Origin: Caulobacter sp. 73W
GTDB lineage: Bacteria > Pseudomonadota > Alphaproteobacteria > Caulobacterales > Caulobacteraceae
Direction: 5' to 3'
Assembly: GCF_041021955.1 (NCBI RefSeq)
Contig: NZ_CP158375.1
Location: 2,294,001 to 2,358,000, forward strand
Length of the DNA: 64,000 bases
Position numbers and translations under genes: made by a program. Positions 1 through 7,316 of this stretch are shown here, in pieces; within the stretch, counting starts at the first letter, position 1; each line of letters begins with the position of its first letter. The notes under the pieces are model-generated. The model searched no databases. It was not told the origin of the DNA and was given only the letters and a program-made list of their open reading frames with translations.

Positions 1-1
1 G

Positions 2-112
2 TTGGCGCAGAAGTACGGCTCGCGCTTCAGCCCGCCGCAGCTCCTACGGGACATGGCGGCCAAGGGCGAGACCTTCTACGGCCGCTTTGCCGGCGCCCAG
101 AAAGCCGCCTGA
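2..112 (+). CDS. 3-hydroxyacyl-CoA dehydrogenase (FadJ/FadB-type), C-terminal end only
   Basis: The window opens inside a gene; the last 36 codons are readable and end at TGA 110-112. The motif KYGSRFSPPQLLRDMAAKGE followed by FYGRF is typical of the extreme C-terminus of fused enoyl-CoA hydratase / 3-hydroxyacyl-CoA dehydrogenase proteins of beta-oxidation, close to the second dehydrogenase C-terminal domain. The upstream catalytic domains are outside the window, so this rests on the tail alone. A strong hairpin terminator follows 28 bases after the stop, so this is the end of its transcription unit. Confidence 0.7.
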   Translation: MAQKYGSRFSPPQLLRDMAAKGETFYGRFAGAQKAA

Positions 113-140
113 TACCAGGGACTTTGACGATGACATCAAG

Positions 141-167
141 GGTCGGCCCCACGGGCCGGCCCTTTTT
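141..167 (+). terminator. Rho-independent terminator after the beta-oxidation gene
   Basis: GGTCGGCCC / GGGCCGGCC arms with a short loop, followed by TTTTT. It separates the beta-oxidation gene from the histidine kinase that starts at 284. Confidence 0.85.
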
Positions 168-283
168 GCTTTCCGGCTTCGCGCGTCGGGTGGGGCGGGG
201 TTGGGAAGCCGTGCCGGGCGGTAGAGCTTCACGAAGCCTTAGCGACGATTTGAGACCCTTCGCCCTTCACGGAAGATCAGGGC

Positions 284-2035
284 ATGGCTTCCATTTCTGA
301 ACATTACGCGGGTCTTCTGCGCGTCATGGCCGCCCGTCACAGCGGGGCGCCCGTGCGCCTGCTGATCACGCTCTGCGTCTGCTGCCTCGTCTTCACCATC
401 ATGGGCGCGTCGTGGGTGTGGATCTGGGCGTGGGGCCTGGCCTATGCCGGCGTCGACATCTTCGGTTACCTGCTGAAGGGCAGCGCCGTCGCCCGCCGCT
501 GGAGCGAGCCGAGCCGCCTGCGGCTGGTGCTGCTGACCGTCATATCCGGCATGCCGTCCACCCTGTGGGCTTCGGCGGCCATTCCCCTGTGGTACGCGCG
601 CCAGGTCAACGAGTTCGCGCCGGTCGGCGCCATCCTGCTGATGGGTGGCGGGCTTTTGCAGGTGATCGCCGCCTCGGCCCATTCACGCCTGGCCTTCATG
701 GCCATGGTCACGCCGATGATGCTGATCGCCGCGGCCGTGGTTCTGCTCGATCCCGTCGCGACGCCTATGATCAAGGCCGTGTGGCTGGTCGGCGGCGCCG
801 TGGTGGGGATCAACGCCCTGACCGCGTCACGGATGTCCATGGCCGCCGTGCTGCGCGAGCGGGCCATCGCCGCCGAGCATGACCGCCGCCGCGCCGAGGC
901 CGAGGCGACCGCCGCCGCCAAGTCCGCCTTTGTCGCCGTGGTCTGCCACGAGCTGCGCACCCCGATCAGCGCCATCCTGTCCGGCGCCGGCGTGCTGGAG
1001 CGCAACGCCGCCGACGCGGCCACCCGCACCCAGACCCAGGTGATCGGCGACGCCGGCTCGATGATGCGCGACCTGCTCAACGACCTGCTCGACCTGTCGC
1101 GGATCGAGGCGGGCCGTCTGTCGGTGGAGACCGTGTCCTTCGACATCCGCCAGACCCTGTCCGACCTGTTGCGCCTGTGGCGCCCCGAGGCGGCCAAGAA
1201 GCGGCTGCGCCTGCGGGTCGAGGGCGTGGCCTGCCTGCCTCGCTGGGTGCAGGGTGATCCCACCCGCCTGCGCCAGGTCCTCAACAACCTGCTGTCCAAC
1301 GCCATCAAGTTCACGCCCGCCGGTTCGGTGACCCTGAAGGTCGCCGCCGCGGCCGGGGCGGACGGCCGCCTGACCCTGTCGCTGAGCGTGATCGACACCG
1401 GCCCCGGATTCGACGCCGAGGCGTCGGATCGCCTGTTCACCGCCTTCAACCAACTCAACGCCGGCGTGGCCGCCAAGTACGGCGGCTCGGGCCTAGGCCT
1501 GGCGATCAGTCGCGAGCTGGCCCGGCTGATGGGCGGCGAGCTGACGGTCGACAGCCGTACCGGCGAGGGCGCGGCCTTCACCCTGTCGCTGAATCTGGAG
1601 ATCGCCGCCTCGCCCCCGCCGGCGCCCGAGCCGACCCTGGCCGGGGTGCGGGTCCTGGCGGTGGATGACCACGTCCTCAACCGCCGCGCCCTGGAGGTGA
1701 TCCTGGAGCCGTTCGGGGTGCTGCCGGTCACCGCCGAGTCCGGCGAAGCGGCGCTGGAGATCTTGGCCGAGCAGCCCTTCGACGTGGTGCTGATGGACCT
1801 CTATATGCCGGGCATGGATGGCCGCGACGCGGTGCGCCGCCTGCGCCGCGAGGCGGGACCGAACCAGAAGACGCCGGTGATCGCCGTGACCGCCTCGGCC
1901 ACCGACAAGGACTGGGACGACTGCCGCGAGGCGGGGATGGAGGCGCATGTGGCCAAGCCGGTCATTCCCGCCGAACTGCACGCCGCCCTGCGTCAGGTCC
2001 TGACCTCCCGCGCCATTGCGGCGGAAGCCGCCTGA
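284..2035 (+). CDS. Membrane hybrid sensor histidine kinase / response regulator (intact copy)
   Basis: 583 residues. The N-terminal ~180 residues hold about five hydrophobic segments and no large periplasmic loop. A short coiled coil rich in Arg, Ala and Glu (about 190-215) leads to the HisKA dimerisation domain with H-box CHELRTP (phospho-acceptor His222). The HATPase domain has N-box NLLSNAIKF, DTGPGF and GGSGLGLA. A C-terminal receiver domain (about 455-575) has the acidic pair DD, phospho-acceptor Asp505 in VLMDLYMPGMDG, Thr in AVTASA and Lys558 in AKP. All catalytic signatures are present, so autophosphorylation and internal phosphotransfer to the receiver are expected. The signal and output are unknown; there is no DNA-binding domain. 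The next gene is a degenerate paralogue with the same architecture. Confidence 0.9.
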   Translation: MASISEHYAGLLRVMAARHSGAPVRLLITLCVCCLVFTIMGASWVWIWAWGLAYAGVDIFGYLLKGSAVARRWSEPSRLRLVLLTVISGMPSTLWASAAIPLWYARQVNEFAPVGAILLMGGGLLQVIAASAHSRLAFMAMVTPMMLIAAAVVLLDPVATPMIKAVWLVGGAVVGINALTASRMSMAAVLRERAIAAEHDRRRAEAEATAAAKSAFVAVVCHELRTPISAILSGAGVLERNAADAATRTQTQVIGDAGSMMRDLLNDLLDLSRIEAGRLSVETVSFDIRQTLSDLLRLWRPEAAKKRLRLRVEGVACLPRWVQGDPTRLRQVLNNLLSNAIKFTPAGSVTLKVAAAAGADGRLTLSLSVIDTGPGFDAEASDRLFTAFNQLNAGVAAKYGGSGLGLAISRELARLMGGELTVDSRTGEGAAFTLSLNLEIAASPPPAPEPTLAGVRVLAVDDHVLNRRALEVILEPFGVLPVTAESGEAALEILAEQPFDVVLMDLYMPGMDGRDAVRRLRREAGPNQKTPVIAVTASATDKDWDDCREAGMEAHVAKPVIPAELHAALRQVLTSRAIAAEAA

Positions 2036-2179
2036 CAACGCTCAGTGGGAAATAATTCGACGAACAGCGGTCGATTTCGGGCGAACTTCGCAAATATCGA
2101 GCAAATTTTGTAACCTAATACCGTTGGTTGAATTGTAGCTGAGTTCCGCGCGATAGTGCGCCGGGCTCGGGTTTTGACC

Positions 2180-3913
2180 ATGCGCGATCTTTCCGGGAGT
2201 TACGCGCGCCTTCTGGAGGCGGCGGAGGCTCGGCGGCGGCACATGCCGCTGCGGGTGATCACCGCCTTTCCGATCGCCCTGATCGTCTACCTGATCACCG
2301 AGTTCCGCACGATCTGGGTGTGGATGGGCCTGTATCTGGTCGCCCAGGTGCTGGAGGTCTGGATTCTGCGTCCGTCCAGCGCGGAGTGGCGCAAGCCGTC
2401 TCTGGCCCGGATGATCTTCGTCATCACCCTGTTCGTCTTCCCGGCGGTGGTTCTGGCGGGCATCTGCGGGGCGCTGTGGCTGCTGGGCGGCAGCTATGGC
2501 CCAGCCCTGGCGGTGTTTCTGATTTCCGGTTCGGTGATCAACCTGATCGTCATCAGCGCCCAGTCGCGGATCGCCTTCCTGACGTCCTCGGCGCCCTATC
2601 TGCTGACCGCCGCCCTGGTGGTGATCTTCGACCCGGACGTGACGCCCTTCTACCGGCCGGTGATGATCCTGGCCTGCCTGCTGATGCTGAGCAGCTCTAT
2701 GGTCACCTGGCGGCTGTTCGAGCGCGCCATCTCCGCCCAGAAGGACGCCCTGCGCGAGGCCGAGGCCCGCCGCCTGGAGGCCGAGGCCGCCCTGCGCGCC
2801 AAGGGCGGCTATATCGCCACGGTCAGCCAGGAGCTGAAGTCGCCGATCAACGCCATCCTGTCCGCCGCCGCTCAGCTTCAGGGACCGACCCCGCCCGGCG
2901 AAGTGCGCGGCCACGCCCAGCGCATCGCGCGCTCCGGCTCAACCATGCGCGGCCTGCTCAACGACCTGGCCGACTTCGCCCGGCTGGAATCCGGCGGCAT
3001 GCTGGTCGAGCACATCCCCTTCGATCTTCGACGCAAGGGTCACGACGTCCTGCGCGCCTGGCGACCGGCGGCGCGCCGCAAGGGCCTGCGCCTGAAGCTG
3101 GAGGGCGGCTCCTCCCTGCCGCGCTGGGTCAACGGCGATCCCATGCGCATCAGCCAGGCGCTCAACGCCCTGTTCGCCACCGCCATCCGCGACACCGAGA
3201 CGGGCATGATCACCATTCGCCTGTCGGCCGGGACGGGGGATGACGGGCGCATCGGCGTCAAGGTCGTGCTGATCGACACCGGTCCCGGCTATTCGGCGAG
3301 CGAGCTGGAAGACCTGTTCTCGCCCTTCGACCGCACCGGCGCGCGCTTCGGCGGGGGCTCCGGCCTGGGCCTGGCGATCAGCCGGGAACTGGCCCGCCTG
3401 ATGGGCGGCGACCTGACGGTCGAGAGCCGGCCGGGCGAGGGCAGCACCCTGACCCTCAACTTCCGGGTCTACCCGATCGACGCGCCCGAGCCGCAGGACA
3501 TCCTGTCGGCGGTGATCGGGACGCGGGTTCTGCTGGTGGCTCCCGGCCCGCTGCAGCAGCGGGCCATGGAGTTGCTGCTGCCGCTGGGCTTACAACCAGC
3601 CGTGGCCGAGAGCGGCGAGACCGCCCTGGCCATGCTGGACCGTCAGGCGTTCGATATCGTGTTGATGGGGGTCAGCCTGCCGGGCATGAACGGCTTTGAC
3701 GCCACCCGCCGCCTGCGGACCAGCCCGAACGGAAACCGCGCCATCCCCGTGGTGGGGTTGGTGCCGTCCGCCGCCCCGCGTGACTGGGACGGCTGTCGCC
3801 GCGCGGGCATGAACAGCTGGGTGGCCGCGCCTATCGACGGGCCCGAACTCTATGCCGCCATGGCCGAGGCCCTGGTCGCCCGCCGACGCTCACGCGAGGC
3901 CGCGCCGGCCTAG
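2180..3913 (+). CDS. Degenerate hybrid histidine kinase (predicted pseudokinase with pseudoreceiver)
   Basis: 577 residues from ATG 2180; a GTG at 2156 is possible, but the 2180 start aligns with the N-terminus of the upstream paralogue. The layout is the same: about five membrane segments, helical linker, HisKA, HATPase, receiver. Every phosphotransfer residue has changed. The H-box reads QELKSP (Gln217 for His). The N-box reads ALFATAIRD, with the invariant Asn gone. The receiver acidic pair is AP, the phospho-acceptor position is Gly497 (VLMGVSLPG), Thr is Val and the conserved Lys is Ala550. DTGPGY and GGSGLGLAISRELARLMGG remain, so the ATP-lid fold may persist. The long intact frame argues against a simple pseudogene. 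Inferred role: a partner or regulator of the intact kinase, perhaps by heterodimerisation. Confidence 0.85.
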   Translation: MRDLSGSYARLLEAAEARRRHMPLRVITAFPIALIVYLITEFRTIWVWMGLYLVAQVLEVWILRPSSAEWRKPSLARMIFVITLFVFPAVVLAGICGALWLLGGSYGPALAVFLISGSVINLIVISAQSRIAFLTSSAPYLLTAALVVIFDPDVTPFYRPVMILACLLMLSSSMVTWRLFERAISAQKDALREAEARRLEAEAALRAKGGYIATVSQELKSPINAILSAAAQLQGPTPPGEVRGHAQRIARSGSTMRGLLNDLADFARLESGGMLVEHIPFDLRRKGHDVLRAWRPAARRKGLRLKLEGGSSLPRWVNGDPMRISQALNALFATAIRDTETGMITIRLSAGTGDDGRIGVKVVLIDTGPGYSASELEDLFSPFDRTGARFGGGSGLGLAISRELARLMGGDLTVESRPGEGSTLTLNFRVYPIDAPEPQDILSAVIGTRVLLVAPGPLQQRAMELLLPLGLQPAVAESGETALAMLDRQAFDIVLMGVSLPGMNGFDATRRLRTSPNGNRAIPVVGLVPSAAPRDWDGCRRAGMNSWVAAPIDGPELYAAMAEALVARRRSREAAPA

Positions 3914-4320
3914 GCGTCCAGCAAGGCCCGAAGCCGCGCGCTTAGCGCCGCCTCGTCCTTCATCTCGCATTCCCAGATGGTCTCGACCCGCCAGCCGGCG
4001 GCGGTCAGGGCCTCGCGCGAGGCGATGTCCCGCGCCCGGTTGCGGCCGATCTTGGCTTGCCAGTAGTCGGCGTTGGCCTTGGGTTCGCGCGCGCCGCGCT
4101 TGCAGTCATGGCCGTGCCAGAAGCAGCCGTGGATAAAGATCGCCAGCCTGCGCCCCGGCAGCACAACGTCCGGCGAGCCGGGCAGGTCCTTGCGATGCAG
4201 GCGGTAGCGCGCGCCCAGCCGCGTCAGCAGCCGGCGCACGCGCATCTCGGGCTTGGTGTCCTTCCCCCGGACCCGGGCCATGACCGCCGAACGCTTCGCG
4301 GCGTCGAAGACGTCGGTCAT
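3910..4320 (-). CDS. vsr: Very short patch repair endonuclease Vsr
   Basis: 136 residues, the usual Vsr length. Vsr nicks DNA 5' of the T in T:G mismatches that arise when 5-methylcytosine deaminates. Visible: RGKDTKPEM near the N-terminus (Glu25), PDVV with Asp51, and HGCFWHGHDC with His64, Cys66, His69 and Cys73. These numbers agree with the catalytic and zinc residues described for E. coli Vsr. GWRVETIWECE near the end is also typical. It is the last gene of a minus-strand run (C5-methyltransferase, cysK, vsr), 11 bases after cysK. Its stop overlaps the stop of the convergent kinase by 4 bases. Confidence 0.93.
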   Translation of the reverse strand: MTDVFDAAKRSAVMARVRGKDTKPEMRVRRLLTRLGARYRLHRKDLPGSPDVVLPGRRLAIFIHGCFWHGHDCKRGAREPKANADYWQAKIGRNRARDIASREALTAAGWRVETIWECEMKDEAALSARLRALLDA

Positions 4321-4331
4321 GGCCGAAGGCC

Positions 4332-5317
4332 TCAGAGCCCTTCGAACAGGGCCGTGGACAGGTAGCGTTCGGCGAAGCTGGGGATGATCGCCACGATCAG
4401 CTTGCCGGCATAGGCGTCCTGGCTGGCCAGGTGGAACGCCGCCGCCAGGGCCGCGCCGGACGAGATGCCCACGGGCAGACCTTCCACCGCCGCGGCCTTG
4501 CGGGCCATGGCGAAGGAGTCGTCGTTGCCGACCTGGACGATGTCGTCGATCACGCCCCGATCCAGGATGCCGGGCACGAAACCCGCGCCGATGCCCTGGA
4601 TCTTGTGCGGGCCGGCCGCGCCGCCGGACAGGACGGGCGACGCCTCGGGCTCCACCGCCACCATCTTCAGCGACGGGTTGCGGGCCTTCAGCACCTGGCC
4701 GACGCCGGTGATCGTGCCGCCGGTGCCGACGCCGCTGACCACGGCTTCCACCTTGCCGTCGGTGTCGTTCCAGATTTCCTCGGCCGTCGAGACACGGTGG
4801 ATCAGCGGGTTGGCGCCGTTCTCGAACTGCTGCGGCATCACCGCGCCCGGGGTGGCCTCGACCAGTTCCTGGGCGCGGGCGACGGCGCCGCGCATGCCCT
4901 TCTCGGCCGGGGTCAGCTCCAGCTTGGCGCCGAGCAGCAGCAGCATCTTGCGGCGCTCGATCGACATGCTCTCGGGCATGACCAGGGTCAGCTTGTAACC
5001 CTTGGCCGCCGCCACGAAGGCCAGGGCGATGCCGGTGTTGCCGCTGGTCGGCTCGATGATCGCGCCGCCCGGCTTCAGGATGCCCTGAGCCTCGAGAACT
5101 CGACCATGGACACGCCGATGCGGTCCTTCACCGAGCCGATCGGGTTGAAGAACTCCAGCTTGGCGACGACCTCGCCCTTGGGCTTCAGCTCCGCCGACAG
5201 CCGCGGCAGGCGGACGATCGGCGTGTCGCCGATGGTGTCGAGGATGGAGTCGTAGATCTTGCCGCGCCCGGCGCGCTTGTAGCGCGCGGCGTCATACAGG
5301 TTCGAGGCGTCGTCCAT
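4332..5317 (-). pseudogene. cysK: Cysteine synthase A, interrupted by a frameshift
   Basis: Two pieces in different frames together make one full-length O-acetylserine sulfhydrylase (about 328 residues), the PLP enzyme that makes cysteine from O-acetylserine and sulfide. The N-terminal piece (5317 to about 5097) has [12 protein letters not shown] and the PLP lysine motif [11 protein letters not shown]. It then runs out of frame at MVEF and stops at 5075. Reading on in the other frame gives [11 protein letters not shown], the loop PTSGNTG, and the remainder to 4332, including [12 protein letters not shown] and GISSGAA. One missing base near 5092-5102 explains the break. It may be a sequencing error or a real lesion. 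ATG 5317 is the only sensible start. It lies between the methyltransferase and vsr on the same strand. Confidence 0.85.
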
Positions 5318-5397
5318 GGCGGGGAGTTCCGTGACTGATTTCGTTGGCCGGCCCTAAGCGGGCGACCTTATGCCGACAGGCGCGGCCTGTCAGCGGC

Positions 5398-6522
5398 TCA
5401 TTCGGCGGCCACGGCTGTCGGACGGGCGGCCAGCGGCTCCAGAAGATGTTCGGCCAGCCAGCGGACCACGGGCACGGCCACGCCGTCGCCCATGACGTGC
5501 AGGCCGCCGCTCTGGCTTTTCGGCAGGCGATAGTCTTCCGGCAGGCCCATCAGGCGGGCCGCTTCCCGCGCGGTGATCAGGCGTGAACGCACCTGTCCCT
5601 TGTCGACGACGATCACTGTCTGACGGGACGAGCCGCCACGCGGCGTGCGCAGGCAACCGGCCAGGCCGTCGAAGCGGACCTCGGCCCGTTGCACCCCGCC
5701 CCGCATCCGGCGGAACACCGCGCCGACCGCGCGCGCGCCGCTGGCGCGCGCCGTCTCCACCCGGGCGCGATGCAGAGGCGCCATCATGTCGAGCAGGGCT
5801 GCGGTGACGGCCTCTTCGCGCCAGGCGACGGCGTCGTCTGGCTCCAGGATGCTGGCCAGGTCGGCGTTGCGGGCGGGGGCCGCCGGAACCGACCACCAGG
5901 CCCAGGCCTCCTGAAGGCTCTTGGGCAGGCGATCATGCGCCAGGCGCACCGCCTCGGTCTGGAACGGGCTGGCCCCGATCAGGTGCGGAAGGACATGGCG
6001 CGCGGCGATGACGAAGATGCGCGGCCGCGACTGCGGAGTGAAGGCGGCGGCGTCCACCTCGAGCGCTCCGACCCGATAGCCGCGCTTAACCAGCACATCA
6101 CAAAGCGCTGCGAAGTCCCGTCCGTCGTTGGAGGTCAGCAGGCCGCTGACATTCTCGATGACCAGCACGCGCGGAGCGCGGTCTTCGGCGTCGAGCGCCT
6201 CCATCAGGTTCCAGAAGCCGAAGAAGGCCGACGACTTGCCGCCTTTCAGACCTGCACGCCCGCCGGCCAGGCTGAAATCCTGGCAGGGCGATGAGGCCCA
6301 GGCGAGGTCGGCGCGGCCCGTCAGAGCAGCGGGCTCGACGGCCCACACGTCGCCTTCGTGCAGATGAGCTTGCGCGTCAGGGAAGTTTTCGCGGTAGGTT
6401 CGCGCCTTGAGCGGGTCGAAATCGTTGGCGAACAGGCACGTCCAGGCGTCGCCGAGGCCCAGGCGGGCCATGCCGCCTCCGGCGAAGAACTCGTAGAAAG
6501 AAAAGGGCGCGGCGCGACTCAT
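5398..6522 (-). CDS. DNA (cytosine-5-)-methyltransferase
   Basis: 374 residues with the C5-cytosine methyltransferase motifs in order: motif I FYEFFAGGGMARLGLG (SAM binding), motif IV SSPCQDFSLAG with catalytic Cys80, motif VI ENV (123-125), motif VIII QSRPRIFVIA, and motif X near the end in MGDGVAVPVVRWLAEHL. The target-recognition region between motifs VIII and IX is short. The recognition sequence cannot be read directly; a vsr gene two genes downstream on the same strand suggests a Dcm-like site, since Vsr acts in such contexts. No restriction endonuclease is adjacent, so this may be an orphan methylase. It is divergent from the lipoprotein gene that starts 48 bases away. Confidence 0.92.
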   Translation of the reverse strand: MSRAAPFSFYEFFAGGGMARLGLGDAWTCLFANDFDPLKARTYRENFPDAQAHLHEGDVWAVEPAALTGRADLAWASSPCQDFSLAGGRAGLKGGKSSAFFGFWNLMEALDAEDRAPRVLVIENVSGLLTSNDGRDFAALCDVLVKRGYRVGALEVDAAAFTPQSRPRIFVIAARHVLPHLIGASPFQTEAVRLAHDRLPKSLQEAWAWWSVPAAPARNADLASILEPDDAVAWREEAVTAALLDMMAPLHRARVETARASGARAVGAVFRRMRGGVQRAEVRFDGLAGCLRTPRGGSSRQTVIVVDKGQVRSRLITAREAARLMGLPEDYRLPKSQSGGLHVMGDGVAVPVVRWLAEHLLEPLAARPTAVAAE

Positions 6523-6570
6523 CGCCGACGCAGGTTAAGCGTGTTGGGAAGAGACAAAAGGGAAAAGACG

Positions 6571-6969
6571 ATGCGGAGCGTCGCTGTGCTGGCCATGGCC
6601 GGGTTTCTGTCGGCCTGCCAGACCGTGGCGGGCGTTTCCGCCCAGACAGCGACCCTGCCCGTGCCAGACGCCGTGGACGCCCTTGGGACCGAGCCGTTCT
6701 GGGCGGTCATGATCGACGCCGAGCAGATCGCCCTGACCCGCCCCGACCATCCGCCCGTCACCGCGCCCAACGCCGGCCCCGTGCGAACGGCCTCTGCCGC
6801 CCGGTGGGAGGCGAGCACGGCGCAGGGGAAGCTGAAGCTGACGGTGACGGCGGGGCCCTGTTCGGACGGCATGTCGGACAGGACCTATCCGTTCAAGGCG
6901 CAGGCCGATATCGGCGGGCGGATCCTGAAGGGCTGCGCGGCCGCCGCCGGCGCGCGCGAGAACGACTAG
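6571..6969 (+). CDS. Small lipoprotein of the COG3650 type
   Basis: 132 residues from ATG 6571; upstream in-frame starts lie inside the divergent methyltransferase and are unlikely. The first residues form a lipoprotein signal peptide with lipobox LSAC (Cys about 15). The mature part contains GTEPFWAVMI and CSDGMSDRTYPF, which I associate with COG3650-type envelope proteins of unknown function. LKGC near the end supplies a second Cys for a possible disulfide. Expected location is a periplasmic face, anchored by lipid. Its stop overlaps the stop of a small convergent gene. Confidence 0.7.
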   Translation: MRSVAVLAMAGFLSACQTVAGVSAQTATLPVPDAVDALGTEPFWAVMIDAEQIALTRPDHPPVTAPNAGPVRTASAARWEASTAQGKLKLTVTAGPCSDGMSDRTYPFKAQADIGGRILKGCAAAAGAREND

Positions 6970-7100
6970 CCGCGGTTCAAATTCAGGGTGGGGATGGCCG
7001 AGGTGGCTTTCGCCTCGTTGTCGTGATGCGGCACGGGCAGAAGCAGTCCGACGGAAATGGCCACGATGGCGGCCAGGGCGATGAGGGCCTTGAGGGCCAT
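6966..7100 (-). CDS. Small single-span membrane peptide, 44 residues
   Basis: ATG 7100 to TAG 6966, preceded by GGAG about 8 bases upstream on the minus strand. Residues 1-23 (MALKALIALAAIVAISVGLL and onward) form one hydrophobic helix or an uncleaved signal. A short polar tail with two His and acidic residues follows. Its stop overlaps the lipoprotein stop by 3 bases. I do not recognise a family. The ribosome-binding site, clean hydrophobic start and tail-to-tail packing support a real gene, but length makes this uncertain. Confidence 0.5.
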   Translation of the reverse strand: MALKALIALAAIVAISVGLLLPVPHHDNEAKATSAIPTLNLNRG

Positions 7101-7244
7101 GGGTTCGCTCCACAGCGACAATTAACAAATGTGACAGAACAACCAGCGCGGGCGTCGGCGGGTTCCTAATGTGGAGCTTCGTGCGGCCCCGCCAATGGGG
7201 CTCGTCGCGATGCCTTACGTATAAATACGGGAGATCGCTTTGCG

Positions 7245-7268
7245 CGCGAGTGCGTTACACGCTCGCGA
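7245..7268 (+). promoter_or_regulatory. Imperfect hairpin in the leader of the RTX gene
   Basis: CGCGAGTG and CACGCTCGCG face each other around CGTTA, giving a stem with a 2-base bulge about 50 bases before the RTX start codon. It may be a 5' UTR structure or an operator. No T-run follows, so it is not a standard terminator. Confidence 0.3.
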
Positions 7269-7316
7269 AAGGTTGTGCGAATTTTAGACACAACTTCCGA
7301 TGGTTTAAGGTGGGTC

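Noticed and set aside
2156..2179. Upstream GTG start for the degenerate kinase
   Set aside because: The ATG at 2180 aligns with the start of the paralogue upstream; the extra eight residues are not shared.
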